From Mesorhizobium loti R88b (GTDB lineage Bacteria > Pseudomonadota > Alphaproteobacteria > Rhizobiales > Rhizobiaceae), in contig NZ_CP033367.1 of NCBI RefSeq assembly GCF_013170845.1, forward strand, positions 4,713,001-4,777,000: a DNA stretch of 64,000 bases. Direction: 5' to 3'. The notes beneath the pieces were generated by a model. That model saw only the letters and a list, made by a program, of their open reading frames with translations, ran no database searches and was not told where the DNA came from. The position numbers and the translations under genes are program-made. Positions within the stretch are counted from its first letter, which is position 1, and each line of letters begins with the position of its first letter. Of this stretch, positions 36,088 through 44,359 are shown piece after piece.

Positions 36088-36451
36088 AGGCGCCTATCGT
36101 CGACGCCATTGCCGCAAGAATACCAAGCCCTGCCATCACCGACAGGCCATTGAGGATTATGCCCAGAAGGCCAAGCGAACGACTTTCGTTCGAACGCACC
36201 AGCGCCATGATGCCGAAGACCACGCCGGTGATATGCGCCAGCGGAGCGGCGAGCAGGAACACCGCCATGAAGAAGCCCGTGGCGATGTTCTGGACGAGCT
36301 GCGACGTGTCGCTCGGCATCGCCACCAGGATGGTTATGGCAAGCGCCCCCGCCGCGAATGCCGACAACGCCAGGACGACCGAACGTTTGCCGAACTTGCC
36401 TTGCGCCACGGCGCCCGGCATGGCGGCCGTGCCTCTTCCCCATTGTGCCAC
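36080..36451 (-). CDS. Small integral membrane protein (DUF4190-like)
   Basis: 123 residues from the GTG at 36451, chosen because GGGGGG lies five bases upstream. The longer frame to 36550 runs through an interspersed repeat and is not trusted. Two or three membrane spans (about 26-45, 56-85, 95-118) with AHITGVVFGIMALVRS, typical of DUF4190-like proteins. Function unknown. Its stop overlaps the end of the ureohydrolase gene tail to tail by eight bases. Confidence 0.75.
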   Translation of the reverse strand: MAQWGRGTAAMPGAVAQGKFGKRSVVLALSAFAAGALAITILVAMPSDTSQLVQNIATGFFMAVFLLAAPLAHITGVVFGIMALVRSNESRSLGLLGIILNGLSVMAGLGILAAMASTIGAFT

Positions 36452-36465
36452 TGTTGCCCCCCGGT

Positions 36466-36570
36466 TAGAGCGGTTCACCGTTTCACGGAAACGGCGAACC
36501 ACTCTAACTCCTTGTTTTGACGCAATTCCGGACGGAAAACCGTTACACACTTTTCCTGGAATTGCTCTAG
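36466..36570 (+). repeat. Two-hairpin intergenic repeat, copy 2
   Basis: The most symmetrical copy: TAGAGCGGTTCACCGTTTCA at the left and TCCTGGAATTGCTCTAG at the right. 5' hairpin GGTTC-A-CCGTTTC/GAAACGG-C-GAACC; 3' hairpin AATTCC..GGAAAA/TTTTCC..GGAATT. The ends TAGAGC and GCTCTA are inverted repeats of each other, as expected for a mobile element's termini. It lies between the start of the small membrane protein gene and the end of the alpha/beta hydrolase gene. Confidence 0.9.
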
Positions 36571-36574
36571 CCGC

Positions 36575-37342
36575 TCAAAGCGGATATTCAGCATAAAACT
36601 CCAGCACGCGTTGCTTGAAGGTCTTGTCTCCGACCGCCAGCATATGGTCGCGGCCCTCGATATGAAAAGCCCTGGCGTTGGGCATCAAAGCGGCAAGCTC
36701 GTCGGGCGAGCCGCCGATATCGTCCGTCGTGCCGACCGCAACGAGCGTCGGTTGAGCGATGCGAGCGATGTCGTCCTCGTCAAGCAACTCCCGCGATTTT
36801 GCAATGCAGGCGGCAAGTGCCCGGCGATCACTGCGGGTCTGATCGGCAAAGGCGCGAAAAGAGCGCCCGCGCGGATGGGTCGTCGTGGCCGGATCGTCGG
36901 CAAGGAGGGCCGCCGCAATCGGATCCCAATCGCCGACGCCGTCGATCATGCCGATGCCGAGGCCGCCAAAGACCAGCGTCGCTACCTTGTCGGGATCGGA
37001 CAGTGCCAGGAACGCCGCGATGCGCGCGCCCATCGAATAGCCCATAACATGGGCGCGGTCGATCCCGAGATGGTCGAGCAAGGCGGCGGCGTCCGAAGCC
37101 ATTTTCGCGGGTGTGTAATCGGCCTCGTCGTAGCTCTTCGACGACGAGCCATGGCCGCGATTGTCGAAGCCGATGGCGCGGTAACCGGCATCGTTAAGCG
37201 TCTTGAACCAGCCGGGCGATACCCAGTTGACGTAGTGGCTCGAGGCGAAGCCGTGGATCATGAGCACAGGATCGCCTGCGCCCGATGCCGGCTGGCGGTC
37301 GAGGAAGGCGAGATCGAAGCCATCATGGGAAAAGAACTGCAT
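36575..37342 (-). CDS. Alpha/beta hydrolase
   Basis: 255 residues from MQFFSHDGFDLAF, with AAGGA upstream. Oxyanion region MIHGFASSHYVNW, nucleophile S103 in GYSMGA, and a C-terminal GRDHMLAVGD histidine. Substrate unknown. It starts 19 bases after the DUF192 stop, so the two are co-transcribed. Confidence 0.93.
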   Translation of the reverse strand: MQFFSHDGFDLAFLDRQPASGAGDPVLMIHGFASSHYVNWVSPGWFKTLNDAGYRAIGFDNRGHGSSSKSYDEADYTPAKMASDAAALLDHLGIDRAHVMGYSMGARIAAFLALSDPDKVATLVFGGLGIGMIDGVGDWDPIAAALLADDPATTTHPRGRSFRAFADQTRSDRRALAACIAKSRELLDEDDIARIAQPTLVAVGTTDDIGGSPDELAALMPNARAFHIEGRDHMLAVGDKTFKQRVLEFYAEYPL

Positions 37343-37361
37343 CGGAAGGCGATCCTTGCGA

Positions 37362-37925
37362 TCAGTTCGATTTGACGTTGGGGGAATCGCCCTTGTCCGC
37401 TGGCGGCATGCCGGGACCTGACGCCGTGCCGATCGCCGGATGGCGCAACAGATCGCCGTCGGCGATACCATCTTTGGCAGCCGTGCCGGCCTTCAGCTCG
37501 AGCACGAAGCGAACCGGCTCCCCGGGTGAGATGATTGCTTCGGATTGCGGCTCGCCTTTCTTGATCGCCCGGATCCTGCCGTCCTGGCCGACGAAGATCA
37601 AATCCAGCGGCATCGGCGTGTTCTTCATCCAGAAACTGACGTCGCGTGTCTCCTCGAAGACGAACAGCATGCCATGATTGGCCGCCATGTCCTCGCGATA
37701 CATCAGGCCGGCCTCACGCTCGTTTTCGGTATCAGCGACTTCGATCGAGAAGGAGCGTTCACCGTTTTTCGTCACCGCGACCAGCGGTGCGGGGTCGACG
37801 GGCAGAATCATCGCCCGGTCATCGGCCGCGCTGGGTACCTGGAAGTAGAAAAAGGCGCCTGTGGCGATGATCACGGCAGCAACGGCACACATCGCGCCCG
37901 CCGTCAGCCAGTTCCTGTGAGCCAT
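37362..37925 (-). CDS. DUF192 family exported protein
   Basis: 187 residues. An N-terminal membrane anchor or signal (about 8-28, MCAVAAVIIATGAFFYF), then the DUF192 core (FSIEVADTENEREAGLMYREDM, MLFVFEETRDVSFWMKNTPMPLDLIFVGQDGRI, SEAIISPGEPVRFVLELKAGTA) and a disordered tail. Function unknown; periplasmic by topology. First gene of a pair with the hydrolase. Confidence 0.92.
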   Translation of the reverse strand: MAHRNWLTAGAMCAVAAVIIATGAFFYFQVPSAADDRAMILPVDPAPLVAVTKNGERSFSIEVADTENEREAGLMYREDMAANHGMLFVFEETRDVSFWMKNTPMPLDLIFVGQDGRIRAIKKGEPQSEAIISPGEPVRFVLELKAGTAAKDGIADGDLLRHPAIGTASGPGMPPADKGDSPNVKSN

Positions 37926-37949
37926 GCAAAATCCTCGGTCGGTATCGCC

Positions 37950-38543
37950 CTAATGCGAGACCGGCAAGGTGCCCATATCGGGGTGAATTTCGGCAGCCAT
38001 AAGGCCTTTGTCGCCACGCCCGAACCGAACAAGCACCACCTGCCCCGGCCGAAGCTCGGTGATACCGTACCGGCGCAAGGTCTCCATATGGACGAAAATG
38101 TCCTCGGTGCCCTCACCGCGCGTCAGGAAGCCGAAGCCCTTGGTGCGGTTGAACCACTTGACCAAAGCGCGTTCGAGCCCGCTTTCCGGCGTCACCGCGA
38201 CGTGGGTGCGTTGTTCCTGCATTTCCGCAGGGTGGACGGCGGTGGTGATATCCATCGAAAGCACACGAAAGGCCTGCAGCCCGCGATCGCCCTGCTTGAC
38301 AAGACAGACCACGCGCGCGCCTTCCAAGGCTGTCTGGAAGCCGTCCCGCCGAAGACATGTCACATGGAGGAGGATATCGCCCGAGACACCATCATCGGGA
38401 AGGATGAACCCGTAGCCCTTGGCCACATCGAACCACTTGATGGCGCCGGCAATTTCTGCAAGGTCGGCATCGCCGCCTTCGTCGCGCGTCAAGGCGTCGC
38501 CAAGGGTTCCGGCCCGCCCCGTCAAAGAGGCCTTTTCCCCCAT
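37950..38543 (-). CDS. Double cold-shock-domain protein
   Basis: 197 residues from the ATG at 38543 (GGGGG seven bases upstream). Two cold-shock domains: about 33-97 ([29 protein letters not shown]) and about 127-190 ([31 protein letters not shown]). Both keep the RNP1-like KGYGF/KGFGF and RNP2-like motifs for binding single-stranded nucleic acid. Two-domain proteins of this kind are common in alphaproteobacteria. Confidence 0.93.
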   Translation of the reverse strand: MGEKASLTGRAGTLGDALTRDEGGDADLAEIAGAIKWFDVAKGYGFILPDDGVSGDILLHVTCLRRDGFQTALEGARVVCLVKQGDRGLQAFRVLSMDITTAVHPAEMQEQRTHVAVTPESGLERALVKWFNRTKGFGFLTRGEGTEDIFVHMETLRRYGITELRPGQVVLVRFGRGDKGLMAAEIHPDMGTLPVSH

Positions 38544-38760
38544 AAGAATGCCCCCTTTTTTCAAGAACACCGCAACTGATTCTTGACACCAGATTAACAC
38601 CGCGGCTTCCGGTGTGTGCAAGACCTTCCCTGCCTTTTTTCACGGTTCATTACGGGAATACCGGATTTGTTCTTTGCCGGCGTCGCTTGTCGCCGGAGAT
38701 TGCCCTTTGAGCGGGCCGACCCTATGTTGCGCCGCAGCCCAACGACCTCAGGAAAATCAC

Positions 38761-39201
38761 ATGCGCTATCTGCACACCATGGTCCGCGTCGCCGATGTCG
38801 ATGCCTCACTCGATTTCTACTGCAACAAGCTCGGGCTGAAGGAAGTTCGCCGCTATGAAAACGAGCAGGGCCGCTTCACGCTGATCTTCCTCGCGGCTTC
38901 TGAAGACGAGGAAAGCGGCATTGCCGACAAGGCACCGCTGATCGAACTGACCTACAATTGGGATCCGGAAGACTACAAGGGCGGCCGCAATTTCGGCCAC
39001 CTCGCCTATGAGGTCGACGACATCTACGCCACCTGCCAGCATCTGATGGACAAGGGCGTCGTCATCAACCGGCCGCCACGCGACGGCAACATGGCCTTCG
39101 TCAAGTCGCCAGACGGCATCTCGTTCGAGCTGCTGCAGAAGGGGCCGGCCAAGCCCAAGGCCGAGCCCTGGGCCTCGATGCCGAACACCGGCACCTGGTA
39201 G
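38761..39201 (+). CDS. gloA: Lactoylglutathione lyase (glyoxalase I)
   Basis: 146 residues from [31 protein letters not shown]. Converts the methylglyoxal-glutathione hemithioacetal to S-lactoylglutathione. Metal ligands come from HTMVRV (His), LIELTYNW (Glu), [10 protein letters not shown] (His) and ISFELLQ (Glu). [12 protein letters not shown] is typical of the nickel-type bacterial enzyme. A strong hairpin follows. Confidence 0.95.
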   Translation: MRYLHTMVRVADVDASLDFYCNKLGLKEVRRYENEQGRFTLIFLAASEDEESGIADKAPLIELTYNWDPEDYKGGRNFGHLAYEVDDIYATCQHLMDKGVVINRPPRDGNMAFVKSPDGISFELLQKGPAKPKAEPWASMPNTGTW

Positions 39202-39220
39202 CGATCACGCCATCTTGAGC

Positions 39221-39260
39221 AAGGCGGCCGCGCGGACAAGGCGGCCGCCTTTGCCGTTTT
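39221..39260 (+). terminator. Terminator after gloA
   Basis: AAGGCGGCCGC and GCGGCCGCCTT form an 11 bp stem with a nine-base loop, followed by TGCCGTTTT. Confidence 0.7.
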
Positions 39261-39334
39261 AATCGACGGCACCTATCTACCTGCCTGACGCGCCAGCCAG
39301 GCAAAGCCAGCGCCGGATCCAGGAGAATTCATTC

Positions 39335-39622
39335 ATGCCGACCAGCCGTGCCGATGTCGCCACTGAACATGCAAGCCGCTACCTGCAGCAGCTGTGCAAG
39401 CACTGGGCGCACAAATTTCCCGTCGAATTCGACCCCACCCATGGCACGATCGATCTCTCGCTCGGCCGCACCGTCATGGATGCCGATGCGGACACGCTGC
39501 ACATCACGGTTTCGACCGAGGAAGCCGGGTCGATCGAGCGGCTGGAAAGCGTTGTCGCCGACCACATCAAGCGCTTTGCTTTCCGCGAGGAACTGACCTT
39601 CGACTGGAAGCCGGCGGCGTAG
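39335..39622 (+). CDS. DUF2218 family protein
   Basis: 95 residues (SRADVATEHASRYLQQLCKHWAHK, EFDPTHGTIDLSLG, HITVSTEEAGSIERLESVVADHIKRFAFRE). A small conserved soluble family often found near siderophore or iron genes in other bacteria, but no iron gene is adjacent here. Function unknown. AGGAG precedes the start by about 13 bases. Confidence 0.88.
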   Translation: MPTSRADVATEHASRYLQQLCKHWAHKFPVEFDPTHGTIDLSLGRTVMDADADTLHITVSTEEAGSIERLESVVADHIKRFAFREELTFDWKPAA

Positions 39623-39627
39623 TCGGC

Positions 39628-40182
39628 CTATTTCTGATCGGCCTGACTGGCCATCTCCAGCAGCGCCAGCACCGAGCGCCAGTTGCGCGCGGTGCCCGGC
39701 ACCTTGAGGACGCGCGGAATGAGGTTGGCGAACACGGATTTGCCGAGCCCGTCCGGGGCGCTGAGATAGAGCACGTCACCCTTGACCTCGAAGCGCTCGG
39801 GGCCGGTGCACTTCTCAGTCAGCCGCGCCACCTCATCGGTGTTCGGCTCGCGCTCCAGCGCATAGGCATGGAGCTTGGTGTGATCAGCGGCCGCTTCCGG
39901 ATAGGGATTTTCGCTCACCAGCCGTTCGAGCCAGGAGAGATCGCGCACCATGATACGCGAGTGAAAACCCCATTTCTTCTCGAAAGCCGCTTCGATCTGT
40001 TTGGTCAGAGTGGGCGCGTCGCCCTTGCCGGCCCGGAACACGGCATTGCCGCTCTGCACATAGGTGGCGACATCGGAAAAGCCGAGATCCTCGAAGAACG
40101 AGCGCAGCTCCGCCATCTTGACGATGCGGTTGCCGCCGACATTGATGCCGGAAAACAGGGCGATGAAGACCTTTCCGCTCAT
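39628..40182 (-). CDS. DUF1697 family protein
   Basis: 184 residues. FIALFSGINVGGNRIVKMAELRSFFEDLGFSDVATYVQSGNAVFRA is the family signature at the N-terminus; APDGLGKSVFAN and GTARNWRSVLALLEMA are at the C-terminus. Function unknown. Its start overlaps the ilvA stop by four bases, so it is translated from the ilvA mRNA. Confidence 0.92.
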   Translation of the reverse strand: MSGKVFIALFSGINVGGNRIVKMAELRSFFEDLGFSDVATYVQSGNAVFRAGKGDAPTLTKQIEAAFEKKWGFHSRIMVRDLSWLERLVSENPYPEAAADHTKLHAYALEREPNTDEVARLTEKCTGPERFEVKGDVLYLSAPDGLGKSVFANLIPRVLKVPGTARNWRSVLALLEMASQADQK

Positions 40183-41435
40183 ATGATGAACCCGGCCAAT
40201 GTCTCGTTGTCGGTGATGTCCTGATACTGCACACCCTCGGCCTCGAAATTCGCTCTCAGCAGGTCGAAATTGCGGCGGTCCTTAGTCTCGATGCCGATCA
40301 GCACCGAGCCGAAATTGCGCGCCGATTTTTTCAGATATTCGAAGCGGGCAATGTCGTCGTCCGGTCCCAGCATTTCGAGGAAATCGCGCAGTGCGCCGGG
40401 CCGCTGCGGAAAGCGGATGATGAAGTATTTCTTCAGGCCCTCGAAGCGCAGCGCCCGTTCCTTGACATCGGGCAGCCGCTCGAAATCGAAATTGCCGCCT
40501 GAAACCACGGCGACAATGGTCTTGCCGCGGATCTCCTTCCTGGAAAAATCCTTCAGCGCGTCGATGGCCAGCGCACCGGCCGGCTCGAGCACGACGCCTT
40601 CTACGTTGAGCATCTCGATCATGGTCGCGCAGAGCCGGTTTTCCGGGATCAGCCGCACCGTGTCGGCGGCGAATTCCTTGAGGTATCGCAAGGGTTCGCG
40701 GCCGATCTCGGCGACCGCAGCACCATCAACGAAGTTGTCGACCTTGGCGAGCTTCAGCCGTTTTCCCGCCGCAAGGCTGTCATGAAGGCTGGGCGCTCCG
40801 GCCGGCTCGCAGAAGACGAAACGGGCTTCGCGGCCCTGATCGGCGAAATAATGGGTGACGCCGGCGGCGAGCCCGCCACCGCCAACCGGCAGCATGACGA
40901 TGTCGGGCATGCGCGCGCCCGGCATCTGGTCCACGATCTCATAGGCGACCGTCGCCTGGCCCTCGATGATGTCCTTGTGGTCGAAGGGCGGCACCATGTG
41001 GGCACCGGAGCTTTCGGTGAATTCGAAGGCGGCACGATAGCAGTCGTCGAAAAAGTCGCCGACCAGCCTGATCTCGACGAACTCGCCACCGAACAGCCTG
41101 GTCTTGTCGATCTTCTGCTGCGGCGTCGTCACCGGCATGAACACCACGCCCTTCTTGCCGAAATGGCGGCAGACGAAAGCAAAACCCTGCGCATGGTTGC
41201 CGGCCGAGGCGCAGACGAACAGTTCAGCCTGATTGCCGGCCGCAAGCGCCTTGCGGAAGAAATTGAAGGCGCCGCGGATCTTGTAGGACCGCACCGGTGA
41301 CAGGTCCTCGCGTTTCAAAAGCACCCGCGCGCCGGTCTTTTTCGACAGATAGTCGTTTTCCTGCAGCGGCGTTTCCGGAAAGATCTGGCGTATCGCGGCG
41401 GCGGCGGTAGCGACGCGCGAGGAAAAATTGGTCAT
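40179..41435 (-). CDS. ilvA: Threonine ammonia-lyase
   Basis: 418 residues. PLP enzyme that deaminates threonine to 2-oxobutanoate, first step of isoleucine synthesis. The Schiff-base lysine is K52 (SYKIRGAFNF), the phosphate loop is PVGGGGLAAG, and ASAGNHAQGFA is the Ser/Gly loop. One ACT-like regulatory domain lies at about 335-410. This is the short (~420 residue) form rather than the ~510 residue E. coli IlvA. Confidence 0.94.
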   Translation of the reverse strand: MTNFSSRVATAAAAIRQIFPETPLQENDYLSKKTGARVLLKREDLSPVRSYKIRGAFNFFRKALAAGNQAELFVCASAGNHAQGFAFVCRHFGKKGVVFMPVTTPQQKIDKTRLFGGEFVEIRLVGDFFDDCYRAAFEFTESSGAHMVPPFDHKDIIEGQATVAYEIVDQMPGARMPDIVMLPVGGGGLAAGVTHYFADQGREARFVFCEPAGAPSLHDSLAAGKRLKLAKVDNFVDGAAVAEIGREPLRYLKEFAADTVRLIPENRLCATMIEMLNVEGVVLEPAGALAIDALKDFSRKEIRGKTIVAVVSGGNFDFERLPDVKERALRFEGLKKYFIIRFPQRPGALRDFLEMLGPDDDIARFEYLKKSARNFGSVLIGIETKDRRNFDLLRANFEAEGVQYQDITDNETLAGFII

Positions 41436-41638
41436 CGGAAAGTCACCTTGTGCCGCATGTCTGCGCGGACCCCTGTCATCAACCTGGCTACACTTGTGTC
41501 TGTTTGTTGCATCCTGACCTCGCGCAGCCGATCCTGCCTATTGCATATCCCGCCCCGCAACGCCATTGTCCGGCCGTTCATGCCCCTCCCGCAAAGGGCA
41601 TTCGCAGAATCCTTGCAAGCACTTGGGGGCGTTTGTTC

Positions 41639-43042
41639 ATGCCTGTCGCGTCGGTCGGCCTGAAATTGATGTCGCTGCCGGAATTCGGCGAACCGACGGT
41701 GATGCCGCTGGTTGCCCGGAATACCCATGAGGCACGCATCGAGGCGCTGATCGCGCGCGGCGCCAAGGCCGGCTTCGATGGCTTCGCCATCTATGGCGAC
41801 CGCGAACACGCGGCCAATGTCGCCTATCTCTCGGGCTACGATCCGCGCTTTGAGGAGACATTGCTGGTCATCGTTCCGGGCCGGCAGCCAAGACTTCTCG
41901 TCGGCAATGAGGGCTGGGGCTATGCCGAACTCTGCGATGGGCCCTATGAGCGCGTGCTCTACCAGACGTTCTCATTGCCGGCACAGCCGCGCGACCGCTC
42001 GGACGCGCTGCCCGACATTCTTGCCGCCTGCGGCCTGAAGGACGGCCACAGGATCGGCGCCATCGGCTGGAAGCCTTTTGGCGCCGGCGACGCCGGCTTC
42101 GGTGAGACGACGCTCGATCTGCCCTCGTTTATTGCCGATACGCTGCGCACGCTTGTCGGCGACAAGGGCGCGGTCGTGAATGCCGCCAATCTGCTGATGA
42201 ACCCCACCGACGGCCTGCGCGCCGTCAACGAGGCCGACCAGTTGGCTGCCTTCGAGTTCGCCGCGACCTTCACCTCGCAAGGGCTGCGCAATGTCCTCAG
42301 AAGCATCGAGCCCGGGATGACCGAACTGCAGGCGGCGCGGCTGATGGGCATGAACGGCCTGCCGCATGGTTGCCACCCGATGCTGTCGGCGGGAAAGCGT
42401 GCCGCCTATGGCCTGCCAAGCCCGCGCCTCGATGTCATCAAGCGGGGCGACCCCATCACTATGGCCTACGGCATCCAGGGCGCGCTCAATGCCCGCGCGG
42501 GCTTCCTGACCGAAGACGCCTCCGAACTGCCTCCTGCCATCGGCAATTACGTCGAAAAGCTGGTCGCGCCGTATTTCGCGGCGGTTGTCGACTGGTACGA
42601 AGCAATCGGCATCGGCACCACGGGCGGCGCGTTGTGGAAGGCGGTGCATGACCGCATCGGCGACCCGTTCTTTGGCGTCTCGCTCAATCCCGGCCATCTC
42701 GTCCATATCGATGAGTGGATGCATTCGCCGGTGTTTTCCGGCTCCGACATCAGACTGAGATCCGGCATGGCGTTGCAGGTCGATATCATCCCGGCGACCG
42801 GCAGCGACTATTTCACCACCAACATCGAGGATGGCATCGCGCTCGCCGACGAGGTGCTGCGCGAGGAGATAGCGGCACGCTATCCCGAGGCCTGGAGCCG
42901 CATCGAAGGGCGCCGCGCCTTCATGGCGGATGTGCTCGGCATCCGCCTCAAGCCGGAGGTGCTGCCCTTCTCCAACATTCCGGCGTTTCTTCCGCCATTT
43001 TGGCTTTCGCGCAACAGTGCGATGGCTGTAACCAGCCGCTGA
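41639..43042 (+). CDS. M24-fold (creatinase/prolidase-like) protein, metal ligands apparently absent
   Basis: 467 residues from the ATG at 41639, with GGGGGC upstream. Two-domain layout of the pita-bread family: N-terminal creatinase-like domain (about 25-190) and a C-terminal catalytic-fold domain (about 205-450). Where metallopeptidases have two metal aspartates this protein reads MAYGIQGALNARAGF, and the IEPG glutamate region reads VDIIPATG; only GH and NIEDG resemble ligands. It may therefore be a metal-independent hydrolase like creatinase, or non-catalytic. Substrate unknown. Divergent from ilvA. Confidence 0.8.
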   Translation: MPVASVGLKLMSLPEFGEPTVMPLVARNTHEARIEALIARGAKAGFDGFAIYGDREHAANVAYLSGYDPRFEETLLVIVPGRQPRLLVGNEGWGYAELCDGPYERVLYQTFSLPAQPRDRSDALPDILAACGLKDGHRIGAIGWKPFGAGDAGFGETTLDLPSFIADTLRTLVGDKGAVVNAANLLMNPTDGLRAVNEADQLAAFEFAATFTSQGLRNVLRSIEPGMTELQAARLMGMNGLPHGCHPMLSAGKRAAYGLPSPRLDVIKRGDPITMAYGIQGALNARAGFLTEDASELPPAIGNYVEKLVAPYFAAVVDWYEAIGIGTTGGALWKAVHDRIGDPFFGVSLNPGHLVHIDEWMHSPVFSGSDIRLRSGMALQVDIIPATGSDYFTTNIEDGIALADEVLREEIAARYPEAWSRIEGRRAFMADVLGIRLKPEVLPFSNIPAFLPPFWLSRNSAMAVTSR

Positions 43043-43142
43043 CCACATTTCGGCTGGACACGACTTAGTTCTGCCGCACTCTCCCTGTCCGGGAGGTGTC
43101 GCGGGGGTGGATGGGCCTTTTGGCCGGAGTGGAATTTCAGAC

Positions 43143-44216
43143 GTGCCTTTGAAGAAGATTTTTGCTCTTGTCCTTGCCTTGCTCGTTGCCGGCTGCGCCG
43201 GCCCGCAAACCCAGGAACTGCTTGGCAGCGCAGTCATGTCCGCGCCGGTGACGGAAATCGCTGGCAACCACTCGATCTTCATCGCCACGACGCGCAAGAA
43301 GTCCGACGATCCCAACAAGGTTTTCGATGGCGAGCGCTCGGCCACGCTGAACTATGCCCGCGTCAACGTCACCGTGCCGGGCATCCATCAGACCGGCCAG
43401 ATCGAGCGGCGCTCACGGGGCAAGTCGAATGATCCGGCCAAATATTTCATGGCTTCCGAGGTCGTCGGCTACGACACGCAGCCGAAATTCTCCAGCGCGC
43501 TCAACGCCGATATCGCGGCGCGCGGTGGCCGCGTCATGGTCTTCGTGCATGGCTACAACACCGGCTTCGACGATGCCGTCTACCGCCTGACCCAGCTCGT
43601 CCATGATTCTGGCTACCCGGGCACGCCAGTGCTGTTTTCCTGGGCCTCGGGCGCCAAGACCACCGACTATGTCTATGACAAGGAAAGTGCCAGTGCCGCG
43701 CGCGACCAGCTCGAAGTGACGCTGCGGATGCTGGAGCAGTCCGGCGCGCGACGCATCGACATTGTCGCCCATTCGATGGGAACCTGGGTGACGATGGAAA
43801 CGCTGCGCCAGATGGCCATCAGCGGCGACCGCGATTTGGGCGGCAAGCTCGGCGACGTGGTGCTGGCCTCGCCCGACATCGATGTCGACGTGTTCAAGAG
43901 CCAGATGCGGCGCTACGGCAAGCCCGACAAGCCATTCATCCTGCTGCTGTCGGATGATGATCGGGCGCTGCGGCTTTCCGGCCTGATCGCCGGTTCGCGG
44001 CCGCGCGTCGGCGACTACAAGGATGCCGCCGATCTTGCCTCTTACGGCGTGACGGTCGTCGATCTTTCCAAGGTCAAAGGCACCGACAGCTTCAACCACA
44101 CGAAATTCGCCGACAATCCGGCGCTGGTGAAGATGATCGGCCAACGGCTGCGCGAGGATGACGGCTTTGCCAGCGACCGAGATGTGACCGACCGTATCAG
44201 CCAGCTCGGGCAGTAG
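43143..44216 (+). CDS. Lipoprotein alpha/beta hydrolase (DUF900), paralog A
   Basis: 357 residues from the GTG at 43143, chosen to give the same layout as paralog B. Lipobox LVAGC places the acylated Cys at 18. Hydrolase core: VFVHGYNTGFDDAVYR (oxyanion), nucleophile S211 in AHSMGTW, Asp in LLSDDDRAL. Matches the DUF900 family. Followed 143 bases later by a clear paralog in the same orientation. Substrate unknown; probably a periplasmic, lipid-anchored esterase. Confidence 0.88.
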   Translation: MPLKKIFALVLALLVAGCAGPQTQELLGSAVMSAPVTEIAGNHSIFIATTRKKSDDPNKVFDGERSATLNYARVNVTVPGIHQTGQIERRSRGKSNDPAKYFMASEVVGYDTQPKFSSALNADIAARGGRVMVFVHGYNTGFDDAVYRLTQLVHDSGYPGTPVLFSWASGAKTTDYVYDKESASAARDQLEVTLRMLEQSGARRIDIVAHSMGTWVTMETLRQMAISGDRDLGGKLGDVVLASPDIDVDVFKSQMRRYGKPDKPFILLLSDDDRALRLSGLIAGSRPRVGDYKDAADLASYGVTVVDLSKVKGTDSFNHTKFADNPALVKMIGQRLREDDGFASDRDVTDRISQLGQ

Positions 44217-44316
44217 ATGCGGTTTGGTGACAGTCGCCTTGCCCATTCACCCTTGCGGACGCCCCGGTCCACTTTGAACTGGACCGCGCCCGGCTCTGGC
44301 CTTATCGGAATACCAA

Positions 44317-44340
44317 GCGACGTCATTTTTTTGACGTCGC
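44317..44340. promoter_or_regulatory. Perfect palindrome with T6 loop upstream of paralog B
   Basis: GCGACGTCA and TGACGTCGC flank TTTTTT, 19 bases before the GTG of the second hydrolase gene. It could be an operator or a terminator-attenuator hairpin; the T-run lies in the loop, so intrinsic termination is unlikely. Confidence 0.5.
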
Positions 44341-44359
44341 CCTTTGCGGGAGCCGGCGC

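Noticed and set aside
36452-36550. N-terminal extension of the small membrane protein through repeat copy 2
   Set aside because: The extension is repeat sequence; GTG 36451 has its own strong ribosome binding site.
41972-43345. 457-codon frame opposite the M24-fold gene
   Set aside because: Antisense shadow spanning two genes without any motif.
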